64,000 bases of DNA from Anagrus nilaparvatae (taxonomy: Eukaryota; Arthropoda; Insecta; Hymenoptera; Mymaridae): contig JAKSXM010000147.1 of assembly GCA_022575985.1 (NCBI GenBank), positions 17,146,001 through 17,210,000 of the forward strand. Direction: 5' to 3'. Every line of letters starts with the position of its first letter. Within the stretch, counting starts at the first letter, position 1. The position numbers and the translations under genes are program-made. Below the pieces are notes generated by a model, which had not been told where the DNA came from, ran no database searches, and saw only the letters and a program-made list of their open reading frames with translations. This document shows positions 1-12,704 of the stretch, piece by piece.

Positions 1-588
1 CCCTGAATTGACACGTGGGTGCCGTGCTACTATAAAATATAGTAAAAAATACTGTTCTTGTTTTCTCAGTGTAATTAGACTGACAAAAAAAACGACTTTT
101 CGATTTTTTTAAGGTGCTCAAGCGTTTTTGTGGACCACTTTATGAAAAAAAAAGCCCTAGGTAAACCGCTTCTAAAAATATTTAGTCGTTGGACAGCGCC
201 AAAGCGTTTTGATTTTTGAAAATTGGATCAGGAGCGTCGGGGGGATTACAGCTACTAAATTTAAAAGGCAACAAAAAAATAAAACTTCAGGGGGTATTTT
301 ATAGTTTTTTTGGTCACTAAAACGATGGAATCATTTATTTTGAATTATTTCTTTGAAGCAAAAATTTATGAGCTAATTTCGGTCTTAAAAATATCAAAAA
401 TTGGTGTCAAACCATGCCATTGCTGCGGATTAAAAAATGTTTAGAAATTATTTTAAAGGGGTATTTCGAATGATCATTGGGTCACTAAAAACGATAAAAT
501 CGGTTATTTTCATTTATTCTTTACGGATTCAGAGTTATGCGCCAAATATTGTAGCTTGATTTTCAAAATTTAGCATTTTTTTAATGTT

Positions 589-1235
589 ATAAATTGATTT
601 CAAGTATACTTTCTCGCAAGGAAAATGAATTTGGGAGAGTATATAAGAAATCAAAGATAACTCAAGCTGAGTTTTGGTATATAAGAAAAATACATTGAGT
701 TTCTTACTGATGATCTCGCTCAATGTATTCGAGTGAAATACCATTTATGTACTATGTAGGAAATAAGAAATTTTATTTCTTAATAATTTTTATATTCTTA
801 TGAATCTAGTACATGGAATCAAAATCTAATATATATTTATATATATTTTTTTTTATTTTAATTTGCTTTACGGGCATTCTTGATTAGTTATTACATTCAT
901 ATTTGCATCTAATGCCATGAATTTGGTGCTTTGAATGTAATACATTTTACTCAGCTATAACATTTGTTGCCATACAGTGGTCCATGTCATAAATTGATTT
1001 CAAGTATACTTTCTCGCAAGGGAAATGAATTTGGGAGAGTATATAAGAAATCAAAGACAACTCAAGCTAAGTTTTGGTGTATAAGAAAAATACATTGAGT
1101 TTCTTACTGATGATCTCGCTCAATGTATTCGAGTGAAATACCATTTATGTACTATGTAGGAAATAAGAAATTTTATTTCTTAATAATTTTTATATTCTTA
1201 TGAATCTAGTACATGGAATCAAAATCTAATATATA
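589..1235. repeat. Direct repeat pair, ~262 bp, exactly 400 bp apart
   Basis: Copy A (589-850) and copy B (989-1235, continuing at 1963-1976) begin ATAAATTGATTTCAAGTA and stay nearly identical to AAAATCTAATATATA. Copy B is split by the Helitron at 1236-1962. About 138 bases of unique sequence separate the copies. No coding function is apparent; short ORFs in the repeat are not supported. Confidence 0.85.
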
Positions 1236-1266
1236 TCTTAATACTATATATATTTGAAAATTTATT

Positions 1267-1301
<35 letters not shown>

Positions 1302-1962
1302 ACACTCTTCACGCAAGAACCGCCGAACCAATTGGCATGAAACCGGTGTCAAAATAAAGATAATTTTTACGTATTCTCTGAAATTTTTATTCAAAACGGA
1401 GGTATCTTTAAAATTTTATAAAATATTTTTAAAGCTGGTAAAAAAATTTTTTTCATTTTTTTATTTTTTTGGTATTTCTAATCATTTATTTGTGGGTCTG
1501 TGTATATTATAATGTAATTTATATTCTATATTAAAATGTAATTTATGCGTACTTAGTTAAATTTTTATTAAAAACGTACGTTGCTTTAAAATTAAAAAAA
1601 AAAAAAAAATAAAATTTTTTACTATATATTATATATATTCAATTCAAATTTTAGGGTATAGTTTGGGGTGATAAAAAAGTCCCTCAGCCAAAGTTTTAGT
1701 CCTCTAGCACCTCATGGGCCCGAAATATGTCTTTTCAAAGGTCCAAAAATAGCCTGATCTGGCCCATTTTCAAAATTACACCATTCCTTTGAATTTACTA
1801 CAAATTTTATCTTATTGGTAATATTTGAACTGGTAAAAGGTATACATTAAGAAAAAAATTTAATATATAATAAAAAATTAATAAAAAATTATTAAAAAAT
1901 CAATAACAACAACACCGGGAATAAATCAGGGGGGGCGGAGCCCCCCCTCACACCTATGCTAG
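1236..1962 (+). mobile_element. Non-autonomous Helitron (727 bp)
   Basis: The element begins TCTTAATACTATATATATTTG directly after an A and ends in CTAG directly before a T, the A|T insertion rule of Helitrons. Near the 3' end is a GC-rich hairpin (1929-1947, an 8-bp stem of Gs and Cs around a GGA loop) placed 11 bases before the terminal CTAG. Near the 5' end is a (GTCT)n tract at 1268-1300. No Rep/helicase ORF is present, so it must be mobilised in trans. The empty site is preserved in direct-repeat copy A: joining the flanks at 1235/1963 reproduces 821-849 base for base. Confidence 0.87.
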
Positions 1963-1982
1963 TTTATATATATTTTGTTTTA

Positions 1983-2320
1983 TTTTTTTGAGTTAAATGA
2001 CTGTCAAGCGAACAGAGAACTTTTTTGAGCCTCTAAAAAGGTAAGTTATCATAGTTTTATGTTTTTTGAACACTGAAGCATTGGTTGTAATAAAAAAATA
2101 ATAAGTAAATAAAAAAATACATAAAAAAATAAAATTAATAAAAATAATAAAAATAATAAAATAATATAAATAATAAAAATAATAAAATAATAAAAATACA
2201 TAAAAAAATCTAAGCAACCAATGCAGAGGTGTTTAAAAAACACAAATCTATGATAACTCACCTTTCTAGAGGCTCAAAAAAGTTCTCTGTTCGCTTGACA
2301 GTCATTTAACTCAAAAAAAT
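1983..2320. repeat. Nested hairpin with A/T-rich loop
   Basis: A segment reading TGAGTTAAATGACTGTCAAG at about 1989 is mirrored at 2285-2312, and the arms (about 1983-2094 and 2215-2320) pair almost fully. The loop is a degenerate (AATAAA/ATAAT)n tract. It abuts the inner edge of the right 510-bp arm of the larger element. ORFs called on the minus strand here are read-through of the simple repeat. Confidence 0.75.
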
Positions 2321-2975
2321 GCTAAATTTGGGAAATTAAGCTACAATATTTGGCGCATAACTCTGAATCCGTAAATAATAAATGAAAATAACCGATTTCA
2401 TCGTCTTTAGTGACCCAATGATCATTCAAAATGCCCCTTTAAAATAATTTGTAAACATTTTTTAGTCCGCAGAAGGTTTTTGACGTTAAAAACTGTCCAA
2501 TTTTTGATATTTTTAAGACCGAAATTAGCTCATAACTTTTTGCCTTAAAGAAATAATTCAAAATAAATGATTTCATCGTTTTAAGTGACCAAAAACACTA
2601 TGAAATAGCCCCCGAAGTTTTATTTTTTTAAGCCTTTTAAATTTAGTAGCTGTAATCCCCCCCGACGCTCCTGAACCAATTTTCAAAAATCGAAAACGCT
2701 TTGGCGCTGTCCAACGAATAAATATTTTTAGATGCGGTTTACCTAGGCCTTTTTTTTCATAAAGTGGTATCTAAAAACGCTTGAGCACCTTAAAAAATCG
2801 AAAAGTCGTTTTTTTTGTCAGTCTAATATATATTAAGAATATTAAAACGGCGATCAAAAGAATGAGTATCTGAAATGAATTCATCCGAGATTTATTTATT
2901 AATCTTCGAAGTTTTTGTCTGTTAAAATTCAGCCTTAAAAAGCTTTTAAAAATATTTTTTTTTATCTGAAAACAG

Positions 2976-3158
2976 AATCTGTTTTGCATCCGTGCTATGA
3001 TTTCTAAATTTTTTGAAAGTCGTTTGAAAGAAAACAAAAAGAATTACTTTTTCGAGGAATGGCGGGCTATCGATTCAACACGTGCAGATAACGATGATAT
3101 AATCTTACTTAACTATGTTTTGAATATCAGAAGAGCATTGAAACGTTGCTTAAAATAA
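2976..3158 (+). CDS. Possible terminal coding exon, unrecognised (60 codons)
   Basis: A 60-codon open frame follows a plausible splice acceptor (T-rich tract then AACAG at 2971-2975) and ends in TAA at 3156-3158. The composition is unlike translated AT-rich junk: it is charged, with a Trp and an acidic block (FFEEWRAIDSTRADNDDIIL) and ends in ALKRCLK. An AATAAA signal lies about 100 bases downstream. No start codon fits except an internal Met, so if real it is the last exon of a gene whose other exons are not in view or were displaced by the adjacent element. I do not recognise the family. It could also be a chance ORF. Confidence 0.3.
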   Translation, partial: NLFCIRAMISKFFESRLKENKKNYFFEEWRAIDSTRADNDDIILLNYVLNIRRALKRCLK

Positions 3159-3550
3159 TTAGAAATTCATTTGATTTTAGCTGAAATGTATTATATTTAC
3201 GATTTTGTGTAGATTAAAACACAATCGTAAAAAGCTTCAAAAATACTTTTTATAAAATAAAATTTAATACTCATATTAAGCTCTACATAGATGTATATTA
3301 TTTAGACTTTGAATATTTATAAATATAATGATATACTTTCTTAGTATATTTAAGGAATTTTTTGGCTTTTTTTTATAAATGCTCGTGTTTTTTAATTTAT
3401 TTTTATGACTAAAATTTTGACCGTAAAAGTATTTATTTATTATTTTTAATAACTATGATTTTGAAGTATTAAGTAGTCTAAAACAATAAGAATATATTTC
3501 ATTTCATATGTAAAAGAATGTAGAAAAAATACGCTAACATATTATAAAAA
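3159..3550. other. AT-rich spacer
   Basis: No ORF, RNA gene or repeat is recognised in this stretch, apart from an AATAAA shortly after the candidate exon. Confidence 0.5.
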
Positions 3551-3972
3551 TTTTTTTTTTTTTTTTTGAACTGACATATACCGACGTAGGGTGTCCCAAG
3601 GAGGCTTAAGCCTGTGCTGGGACAGTTACGGAGCAGCCGACTTTAAGATGTTAACTGAACTTGTATTCACCCGAACACTGTCAATGATTAACCAATTATT
3701 CATTAGTTATTCATTGACAATATCCGTGACATAGGAAAACTGCAGAAAACCTATGCCAAGAACAGCCGGATACATGTTTTCTACATAGTATTCGATTTTT
3801 CTTTTAAACACTATGCCGAAAACATGATCCTCACCAGACAGCGTATATAACGTCAGTACAAACTCTACACGAGAATCCGAGACGGTCACCCATCCGGATA
3901 TCAACCGCGCTCATCTTTGCTTAACTTTGTAAGCAAACGTATAGAGTTTATACTACCGCGCTACGAAGCTGG
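3551..3972 (-). mobile_element. 5S-rRNA-derived SINE (SINE3-like)
   Basis: On the minus strand the head contains the 5S rRNA internal promoter: AAGTTAAGCAAAGATGAG (A-box region, about 3910-3928), a GCGCGGTTGATATC segment (intermediate element) and GGATGGGTGACCG (C box, about 3885-3897), in the order and spacing of 5S genes. The unit ends in a poly(A) tract, seen as the T run at 3551-3567. These are the features of a polymerase-III-transcribed SINE with a 5S head and an unrelated body. A 65-codon minus ORF over the head is not a protein gene. No clear target duplication is visible, so the outer border near 3972 is approximate. Confidence 0.6.
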
Positions 3973-4348
3973 TTTTGCATCAGCATTTTTACTAGTTAAT
4001 ATATCTCAGAAATCTTTGTTCATACTTCGTATCGAAGGATATGTGTTTTTGAGAGCACCGAAAACACAGTACATCTGATTTAAATACATCTGATAAAATA
4101 AAAATTACGATATTTTTAAGTATGTTTATATTAACATTAACAACGCTTGCATTTTAATATCATTAAAAGATTCTTTTGGACATGAAATAGAGTTTTGTTC
4201 GTAGTAAACTTGAATGGACGTATTTAAAGAGCATTTTTTTTAACTTTATTTAAAAAAAAAACTCCACAGACCTTCCGAAAATTGTAACCCCTCATATATG
4301 TATGTAGTTTGAGGAGAAATATATTGCACTTAGTTGCGCTTCACCATG

Positions 4349-5312
4349 TGTAATATAACCCTGTATTTATGCATCCATACCTGTTAGATAGGTTCTATAC
4401 CATACTCATATGGTATAGAGCCATAATATAATATATAATTTATTAATTAATTATCAGTTGATTACATCAAATATTAATGATACGCATAATAAGAAGGCAA
4501 ATCTTCTCTTAACTTGTAAATAAAATTACCATATTTAAAATTAATTAATAGTTAATAATTATTAATTAATTATAAATAATTTAATTATTAACAATTTAAG
4601 AACATTTAACTTTATTAAATTTAATAGTTGAAAACCGAATTATTATACATAAAAAGAGATATTACATAATATATCTTAACGGTTTTTAAATATAATTAAT
4701 TAAATAAAAACGACTCTTTTATTAAAAAAAATATATAAAATTGTAATAAATAATTATATTATACTATAGTATATAAGAGGAGAAATAAAAATTTAATTTT
4801 CATGTAAAATATAAAAAAATTAATGCATTAGAGTATTCAATGAGAAAATAAAAAATACTATAAAATATTCTAGAAACTTAGAGAAAGAAATTCGCATGTA
4901 AAATCTTTTTGCAAGTATGCGTGCGAAGGGAATCGTATATAAAAGAGAGCGTTTTTATCTATACGCAATATCTGGCTAAGAGATTTTTTGCGTATGACTT
5001 ACTCCATGTAAATAGTCTTGCATAACAATCAATAAATATTAATTAAATTAAATCAAATCAAATTTAATATTATTTAGTTTTACCTAAATCTTTACAGTCT
5101 GCCTATATATTTTATGTATAGGTAATCATTTCAAGATTATCTGTTTATTCCCTACTGAGTAACTGTAAAACCCTGAAGAGTAAGGTCTCTGCGAATAGCT
5201 TACTCCGAAGGCCAAATAGACGGGTAGGAAATCCATATTAATTATATTAAACTTTATGAAAAATTTTGCAATCCGGTGACACCCCCCAAACTGCGGCGTT
5301 ACAAATACTCAT
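4349..5312. other. Possible solo LTR or promoter-bearing repeat (weak)
   Basis: The stretch opens TGTAATATAACC and closes GCGGCGTTACA, giving TGTAA/TTACA ends like an LTR. It has a TATA-like box (GTATATAAAAGAGAG, near 4936) and an AATAAA near 5032 with the spacing of a U3-R-U5 arrangement on the plus strand. However, the flanking bases (CCATG / AATAC) do not match as a target duplication and no second copy is in the window. The rest of 3973-5990 shows nothing else recognisable. Confidence 0.25.
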
Positions 5313-5989
5313 CATGCCCCCCCCCTGAGGTGAAAACAACCTTAAAATTAAATTAAACAGCAAAAACGAAAAACTAACAATATTATGTTATATGTATTAT
5401 AGTTTATTGTAAACATCAATCTTTGATATTTCTTTAATGAAGCTACTATAATGGGAAATTATAATGAAATATAGCTAGTTTTAATTTAGTGTAAAAAGAA
5501 TTAAAATTTTACTATTACCATTGTTGTTATTCTCATCCCCCATAATTTTTGAATATATATTTAATGGTTAATTATAATTGACCTGTACTTTTGCCCAGTA
5601 CAGCTCAATTATAAATAACCATTAGATAAAATTTTACTTTATAAATATTAATAAATTGGTACATATTTATAAATATTGTAAGAATATTAAAAAATATATA
5701 GTAAGAATATTTTCAAAAGTAAGAATCTTGTCAAAAGTAAAAAAAGTAGTTACTCCCATAATAGCTATGTCCAAATAATAAATATTTTGCATGCATCTAA
5801 ATTAAACACGAATCTATAAAAACGATTTCTTTAATTTTATTTTAATTTCCCACCGATAAAATGGTTATTTAGGGGCCTGGCAAGTTAAGCAGTTTCAGAA
5901 GATAATAAATTGTTATAATATAAGCTAATTATATTTAAAGTACAGCCTGTGAGCCCAATGTGAAAAAGCTGTATAAGAAAAATTTTCTG
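5313..5989. other. AT-rich spacer
   Basis: No gene or RNA is recognised. A C-run (CCCCCCCCCTGAGG) at about 5317 and scattered A/T tracts are the only notable features. Confidence 0.5.
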
Positions 5990-6403
5990 TTTACTGTAAA
6001 CTTTTGCTGAAATAAAAATTTGCTTAGCTTAGGCCAAATAATTTCATCTCACAACATTTATGGCCCGAAACTTATAATATATTCATTAGGAATTCATACT
6101 TTTGCTTAAGGCTATCCTAAATCCAAATGTGTCGGTAAAAATTTCTTTTTTAAGATGTAGAAAAAACAAAAAAAATATTTAAGGCTATAAAGAATGATTT
6201 TTTCTAGTGAATGAATCAATATGAAGCCACAAATGTTATTAAAAATGGATTGGCGACGTTTTTCAAAATGAACTCTGCCTTACCGACTTAATGTTAAAAG
6301 CATAGGGGTTAAGGAAAGCGTTAAATTAAATTTTGGCTTAGCTTAGGCCATAAAATTTGATCTCACAACATTTATGGCCCAAAAGTTATAATATATTTAT
6401 TAG

Positions 6404-6618
6404 TGATGGATAATTGATGGATTTGGTGATGGAGATGGTTGACTTATTAAAAACACATAGTATACATTATGTAATACTATTTATTAAGACGACGCTCGTT
6501 GCTTGGCGTCTTAATGAACACTAAAGATAAAAAAGGAAAATATATACAAAAAAGGGAGGGGAGATCTCCTACACATACATACCATATAATACATTATAAT
6601 ACATACTTTTACACAACA
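6404..6618 (+). repeat. 5' LTR of copy 1
   Basis: This 215-bp terminal repeat carries a GATGGATTTGGTGATGG-type purine-rich start, a GACGACGCTCGTTG block and a G-rich GGGAGGGGAGATCTCC near the end. It is preceded by ATTAG. Confidence 0.8.
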
Positions 6619-9600
6619 TTTCCACCCACCACAATTTTACTTATAACATTGTAAATAAAGTTTTAATATGCAAAAAAAGAAAATAATTGTGGTAAATGAA
6701 AACTAAAAATTTGACTTTAAAATTTACACCGAAGGCCAAATGGCTACATAATAAATAATTTTAAAATTTAAATAGTTTCAATTATTTTAAATAGTTTAAT
6801 TCGAATGTCTAACGGCGTAAAAAATCTTAAAATTAAAAATTATAATATATTACAAAATACAATAAAGAATTATTCAATTTAAATGCTAATTTGACTAATT
6901 TTGAGTCTCACTGACTCCGCTAGACTGGCATGAAATCCATAGACCTTAATGGTTTGTAAGACCAATGAAGCCCTAGACCATACTACACAGTCATTAATGA
7001 CACTTATCTTTTTTATAATTTGAGCTACGTACTACAGATAAGTTTCTTTAGAGTTTAACTTTTATAAGTTTTATTTATTTTAAGTTCTGCAAGTTGAACT
7101 TAAAATTTTGTTGACGTTAGTTCTGCAAGTAGAACTCTAAAATAATTAAGAAATTTTGCTGAGTTTAGTTCTGCAAGTAGGACTCTACGCATCCCCCTTT
7201 CCTCGTAAATTGAAAAGGATCATGTCATCTTTTTGCAATAGTAAATTTACATGCAAATAGCAAAATTTTTGCACTGTGATTTAAGTATTAGCTTAGAGTA
7301 AACTAACAAAGTAGGGGTAATGTAGCGAAAATTATTTTTATAATGCAAAAATACAGAGATTCTTACCACCCACCTTGCCAAATTTATACATACAAAGATA
7401 TATCACAATTAGCAAATCAATTGATTAAAATGTATAATTTTTCAATCATTATCCATATCTCCCTCATTGCAAAAAAAAGTAAGCAAATCTACAATTATAA
7501 GTTAAAGAAGTGAGATATAAACAATATTCACAAAATTAATAGCAAAAATTTGAGGTTAAACATTTTTGAATTTTAAGACTTTTTAGCGTTATGAAATTTA
7601 CATAAAATTGTTTTTAAGTAAGAGAATTTAAAAAAAAAATAAAACCAGAAATGGAAAAAATAAAAAAAATTATAAGTTATTCAATTAAATTTAAATAATG
7701 AAAAAATGTTAATTAATTTTAATTAATTGAACTTGAAGTGTTCTTGATTATACTTAATCATAAGATTATATCATTCTACAGTACAACATTTAAGAAAACG
7801 CGTACAAATACAATAAATAACGAGTTGATGCGAGTTTAAGATATGCTGATTGCCTAATTTCAAGTTTTACTATCCTGACTAGACCAGCAGGATTTCTGTA
7901 GATTCAAGATTAATAATAATTATTCTAATAGTAATAATTCTATCACTGATATCACTACTGCACTAGAAATAATGAATTCAAAATATAAATAATTGAAAAT
8001 TTGAATTAAATAAATGCAATTTTTGTTTTGAGCCTAAAGCAGTTAAATAATAACTTATTGAGAATACTGCTGATTTAATTCTTCCTTTATTATGTCTACA
8101 ATGAGATCATAATATTGTTATATGCAATTTTTCAAACAAGTAATAATAAGAGAGTATAATAACTTAACAACTTTATATCTTTTCTGCAAGTAGAGATGAT
8201 ATACAATTTTTCATACACAGAAAATCTCTTGAAAGTGAGTTTATATATCTTAAATCAGCAAGGATTTTGCACAAATTTTACAAATCAAGTAGTTTAACAA
8301 AGCAGGTGCTATATTAATAGAATAATTGATTAGTAATAATCACAATTGCCACCCACCTTGCTAAATCCACTCTAATGAATTAATAAAACTGATAATAATC
8401 TAATTTAAATATATTAGTTGGAAATAATACAAAATTCAATTAATTTTCAAAATACAAATATACACCCTCTTCCTCCGCTAAAAATATAAGCAAGTTAACA
8501 TACGAAATTTAATTTAAAAGACTGTAATATGCAAAATTTTTACAATTGCAGATTGTAGAGAAGAGGTATATCTTAGCATGTTATTAAATTCAACTAACAA
8601 TTTAAACATTTGAAAAATTTACAATATTTTATATAGTAATGATAATAATATTGATTTTAAATAGTAGCAAGATTAATTTAGTTTATTAGAATTTGTAAGA
8701 GATTCATAAGAGTTTAACACCATTATGATTCGTAATAGAAAAATATAGTACTTAACAATACAAAAAAAATGTAATTTAATGTATCAAGTTAATTTAGTTT
8801 GAGTTAAACAATTAGAGCCATATATCAATATGCTAGAATTGATTGAATTCTTACTAAATTAAATAATATGCTAATAGTTAATAAGAGAAAATAGCATTTT
8901 GTAATGAATAACAATATTGAAGTGCAGTAGGATCCTAGGATGATCTTGAATTTGTGAGTCAAGCAGGATAAATAAAAAGACATCCAAGTGTCAATCCCAT
9001 GACACCAACTAGTCTAGCAAAGTAGTTCCACTTAGTTTCAGCAAGTTTGAATCTATGTAACATCCAATATTATTAGCAAAAAATTTATAATTTAGTAATT
9101 TCAGTTAGTAAGATCAATCCTAATTTCACACAATTTATAAGACAAAACTTTAATCCATTTAATTTTAAATATGTTAATTTAAGAGAAAAACAATTCTTAT
9201 CTAACATGTCAATGTTCAATAAATAATGAACAATAAAATTCAAAATGAAATTGAAAATACAATTTTGAAAAAAAATAAAACTTACACTTAGAACACACTC
9301 CCTTATATAATATATTTATTTTAAAAATATTTTCTATGAATTTATATTTTAATTTGACTATTTACGAGTTATACAATCAAGTGTAATATGCAAATTATTA
9401 CAACTGAATAATATAATTTCTACTTGATAAAAATAAAAAATTTTAATGTTTTTCTAGATACAAAAATATCAACTTTTCTTTTATGTAAAAAAAAGTTGAT
9501 CGCTGAGTGGTTTTACTATTGAGCTGACCCGCGCCTGAATTTGATGCGTTGCAGTAAAACCTCTTGATTCCCATGTATTCTAAGTATCGTCTGCTTTCAT

Positions 9601-10245
9601 AAATGATGACAAGCCGCCATCACTGAGTTTGATTTCTGCGCTGCTTTCCGATGCGCGGTGGTAGGGCCCTTCGTCGTTCTTCTTCTTGCTATAGTAGAGA
9701 TGCCGTCATCATTACTGGATAATTTATGTTGATTTGCTGCGCGCGCAATGGCGTCTTCTTTTTGACGAAATTGAAGGGGCGGTAGAATTTACGCGCCAAT
9801 ACTAAAATGACGATGCAGTTTTCTTCTTTGTAAATTTTATGAAATCAAATATTCAGATTTTTCACTGGCAGAAAAAACTAAGACGATGATAATTTTTTGA
9901 GAAAACGATGCGAGTTCGTCGTGTAATTTTAAAAATTACGCAAATTTATTTTGTTCACCTCCATCACCAATAAAACTTCTTAAAAAAACTTTTTGCACAA
10001 TAATTTAGCACAAATTTGAAAAATATAGCACTGAAATCCATATATGTAACTGATAAACTTGATATGAAACTGTTGTCATAAGAAAAAAATGATGATCAAA
10101 CTGTGACTGATTTAACGTTAAAAAAATATAGTAGATTTTTTTTAAATAGAAATTTTGCACGTGCTCTTGATGATAAATTTAACTTTTTCTTCTTAAAAAA
10201 TTTAATTTATCTTGATGCGTTGGTTCATTCCAGGGATGCCAAAAA
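6619..10245 (+). other. Modular non-coding interior of LTR element copy 1
   Basis: No ORF is supported. Short motifs recur at roughly 0.7-1 kb: CACCCACC (6625, 7368, 8347), CTGCAAGTAGAA-like (7083, 7117, 7161, 8178), and AACAAAG(C/T)AGG (7305, 8294). They suggest degenerate tandem modules. A distinct GC-richer block at about 9500-9830 contains GCGCGCAATGGCGTCTTC and is shared with copy 2. Confidence 0.55.
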
Positions 10246-10460
10246 TGATGGATAATTGATGGATTTGGTGATGGAGATGGTTGACTTATTAAAAACACAT
10301 AGTATATATTATGTAATACTATTTATTAAGACGACGCTCGTTGCTTGGCGTCTTAACGAACACTAAAGATAAAAAGGGAAAATATATACAAAAAAGGAAG
10401 GGGAGATCTCCCACACATACATACCATATAATACATTATAATACATACATTTACACAACA
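10246..10460 (+). repeat. 3' LTR of copy 1
   Basis: It is the same length as the 5' LTR with a few transitions (for example CTTAACG for CTTAATG) and is followed by ATTAG. Confidence 0.8.
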
Positions 10461-10959
10461 ATTAGGAATTCACATACTTTTGCTGAAATAAAAATTTAGT
10501 TAGCTTAGGCCATATAATTTCATCTCACAACATTTATGGCCCAAAAGTAATATTATAACTTGTGATTAGGAAACAACAAGACTTAACTTAGATTTCATTA
10601 TACTTTAATTTATTAAAGTTTTAAAAATATTGTTAATTTAATCAATATCATCAGTATTTTGAAATATACTTTTACTTAAACTTAATTTTTACTTAGCTTA
10701 GGCCATAAAATTTCATCTCACAACATTTATGGCTCAAAAGTTATAATATATTTATTAGAAATTATATTTATGCTGAAATTAAATTTTACTTAGCTTAGGC
10801 CATAAAATTTTATCTCACAACATTCATGGCCCAAATGTACGTTATAATATATTTATTAAGAATTTATACTTTTGATGAAATAAATTTTGACTTAGCTTAG
10901 GCCATAAAAATTCAACTCACAAAATTCATTGCACAAAATTTATCAATGGTATCAAACAA

Positions 10960-11530
10960 CAAAAAATTTGAAGAAAAAAAAATCTGAAATTTTTCCATAT
11001 ACCCCTTTTTGTTTTTGGCAAAATAAAAATTGTCAATAAAATCCTGCCTATAAATCCATTTCAATAGCACTTTTTTTATTAGAAAACTTGGTTTATAATG
11101 AATTTTAATTAATTGAAATGGCTTTTTGCGAATAAAGTTAAAATTTCTAAAAATCCGAAAATTCAAAAAATCTTTTAATATCAGGTTATTTTGATTCCAC
11201 TGACTCAATTAACTATATTCCCAATGAAATATTTAGGTTTTTAACTGTTTTAAACCTTTTTCAGTGCAAAAAAACGAAAAAAAATGAAAAATTAAAGAAT
11301 CTGAAATTTTTTATTATACACACCCCTTTCGATTTTTGGTAAAATAAAAATTGTCAATAAAATCCATTTCCCCTATTTCACCAGTACTTTTTTTATTAAA
11401 AAATTTGGTTTTTAAGGAATGTTAACCAATTCAAATTGTTTTGTGCAAATAAAGCCAAAATTTCTAAAACTCCAAAAATTTAAAAACTCACTTAAATCCA
11501 TTTATGTCAGGTTTTTTGGGCTCTTTGACC
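10960..11530. repeat. Tandem duplication, period ~315 bp
   Basis: The stretch from AATCTGAAATTTTT near 10980 through AAAATTTCTAAAAATCCG near 11160 recurs from about 11297 to 11475 with substitutions. Shared landmarks are ACCCCTTT..GTTTTTGG, AAAATTGTCAATAAAATCC and CTTTTTTTATTA. A 98-codon minus ORF over the first copy is broken in the second, so it is not treated as a gene. Confidence 0.6.
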
Positions 11531-11689
11531 CATCAGTGATAATATATAATGAAAATAAAATGAAATAAAAGTTAATTTGAAAAATTTTTTATTAGAAGCA
11601 AAAATTTTAAATAGGCATTTCATTTATAATGTGTAAATTTCATTACTTTGTACAGTAACTTGGATTATTCATACAAATTTTATAAATAT

Positions 11690-12665
<976 letters not shown>

Positions 12666-12704
12666 TTTTATTTTTCATAATCATCATGTAAATTAAGTGT
12701 AATC

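Larger units (their letters stand above)
74..2827. mobile_element. Non-autonomous element with ~510-bp terminal inverted repeats
   Basis: The two ends are inverted copies. The left arm runs from ATTAGACTGACA at 74 to the run near 584; the right arm runs from about 2311 to TGTCAGTCTAAT at 2827. They align almost throughout, with scattered substitutions (for example the stretch at 220-260 against 2645-2690, both with a G- or C-run next to the GACGCTCC-type motif). No ORF of coding quality lies inside. The interior holds a direct repeat pair, a Helitron and a smaller hairpin. No convincing target duplication is visible: bases match only to ATTAGAC/GTCTAAT and the flanks differ. It may be a long-TIR DNA transposon derivative or a foldback element; the superfamily is not determinable here. 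Confidence 0.75.
6404..10460 (+). mobile_element. Non-coding LTR retroelement (LARD-like), 4.06 kb, copy 1
   Basis: Two direct terminal repeats of 215 bp (6404-6618 and 10246-10460) start TGATGGATAATTG and end TTTACACAACA, the TG...CA rule. The element is flanked by a 5-bp target duplication ATTAG (6399-6403 and 10461-10465). The two LTRs differ at only about seven positions by eye, so the insertion is fairly young. No ORF of retroelement type is present in the 3.6-kb interior, so it depends on another element for gag and pol. The interior begins TTTCCACCCACCACAA and ends CCAGGGATGCCAAAAA; a canonical primer-binding site and polypurine tract are not obvious. A homologous element in opposite orientation lies at 59193-63640. 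Confidence 0.8.
5995..10925 (+). repeat. ~100-bp repeat array interrupted by an LTR element
   Basis: A unit built around CTTAGCTTAGGCCATAAAAT and CTCACAACATTTATGGCCCA recurs at about 6020, 6340, 10495, 10690, 10790 and 10890, often with TTTTGCTGAAAT in front. Copies differ by substitutions and small indels. The LTR element at 6404-10460 was inserted in this array: the array sequence before 6403 (ATTTATTAG) continues after 10465 (GAATTCACATACTTTTGC). The function is unknown; it resembles a decayed satellite. Confidence 0.7.

Noticed and set aside
1993..2261. Tyr/Phe/Ile-rich minus ORFs
   Set aside because: They are read-through of an (ATAAAA)n simple repeat in a hairpin loop.
2771..3037. 88-codon minus ORF
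   Set aside because: It crosses the end of the long inverted repeat and the opposite-strand candidate exon; composition is AT-driven.
3707..3904. 65-codon minus ORF
   Set aside because: It lies over a 5S-derived SINE head; the similarity is to RNA, not protein.
10912..11208. 98-codon minus ORF
   Set aside because: It covers one unit of a tandem duplication whose second unit is not open; the translation is Phe/Ile/Lys/Asn-rich noise.
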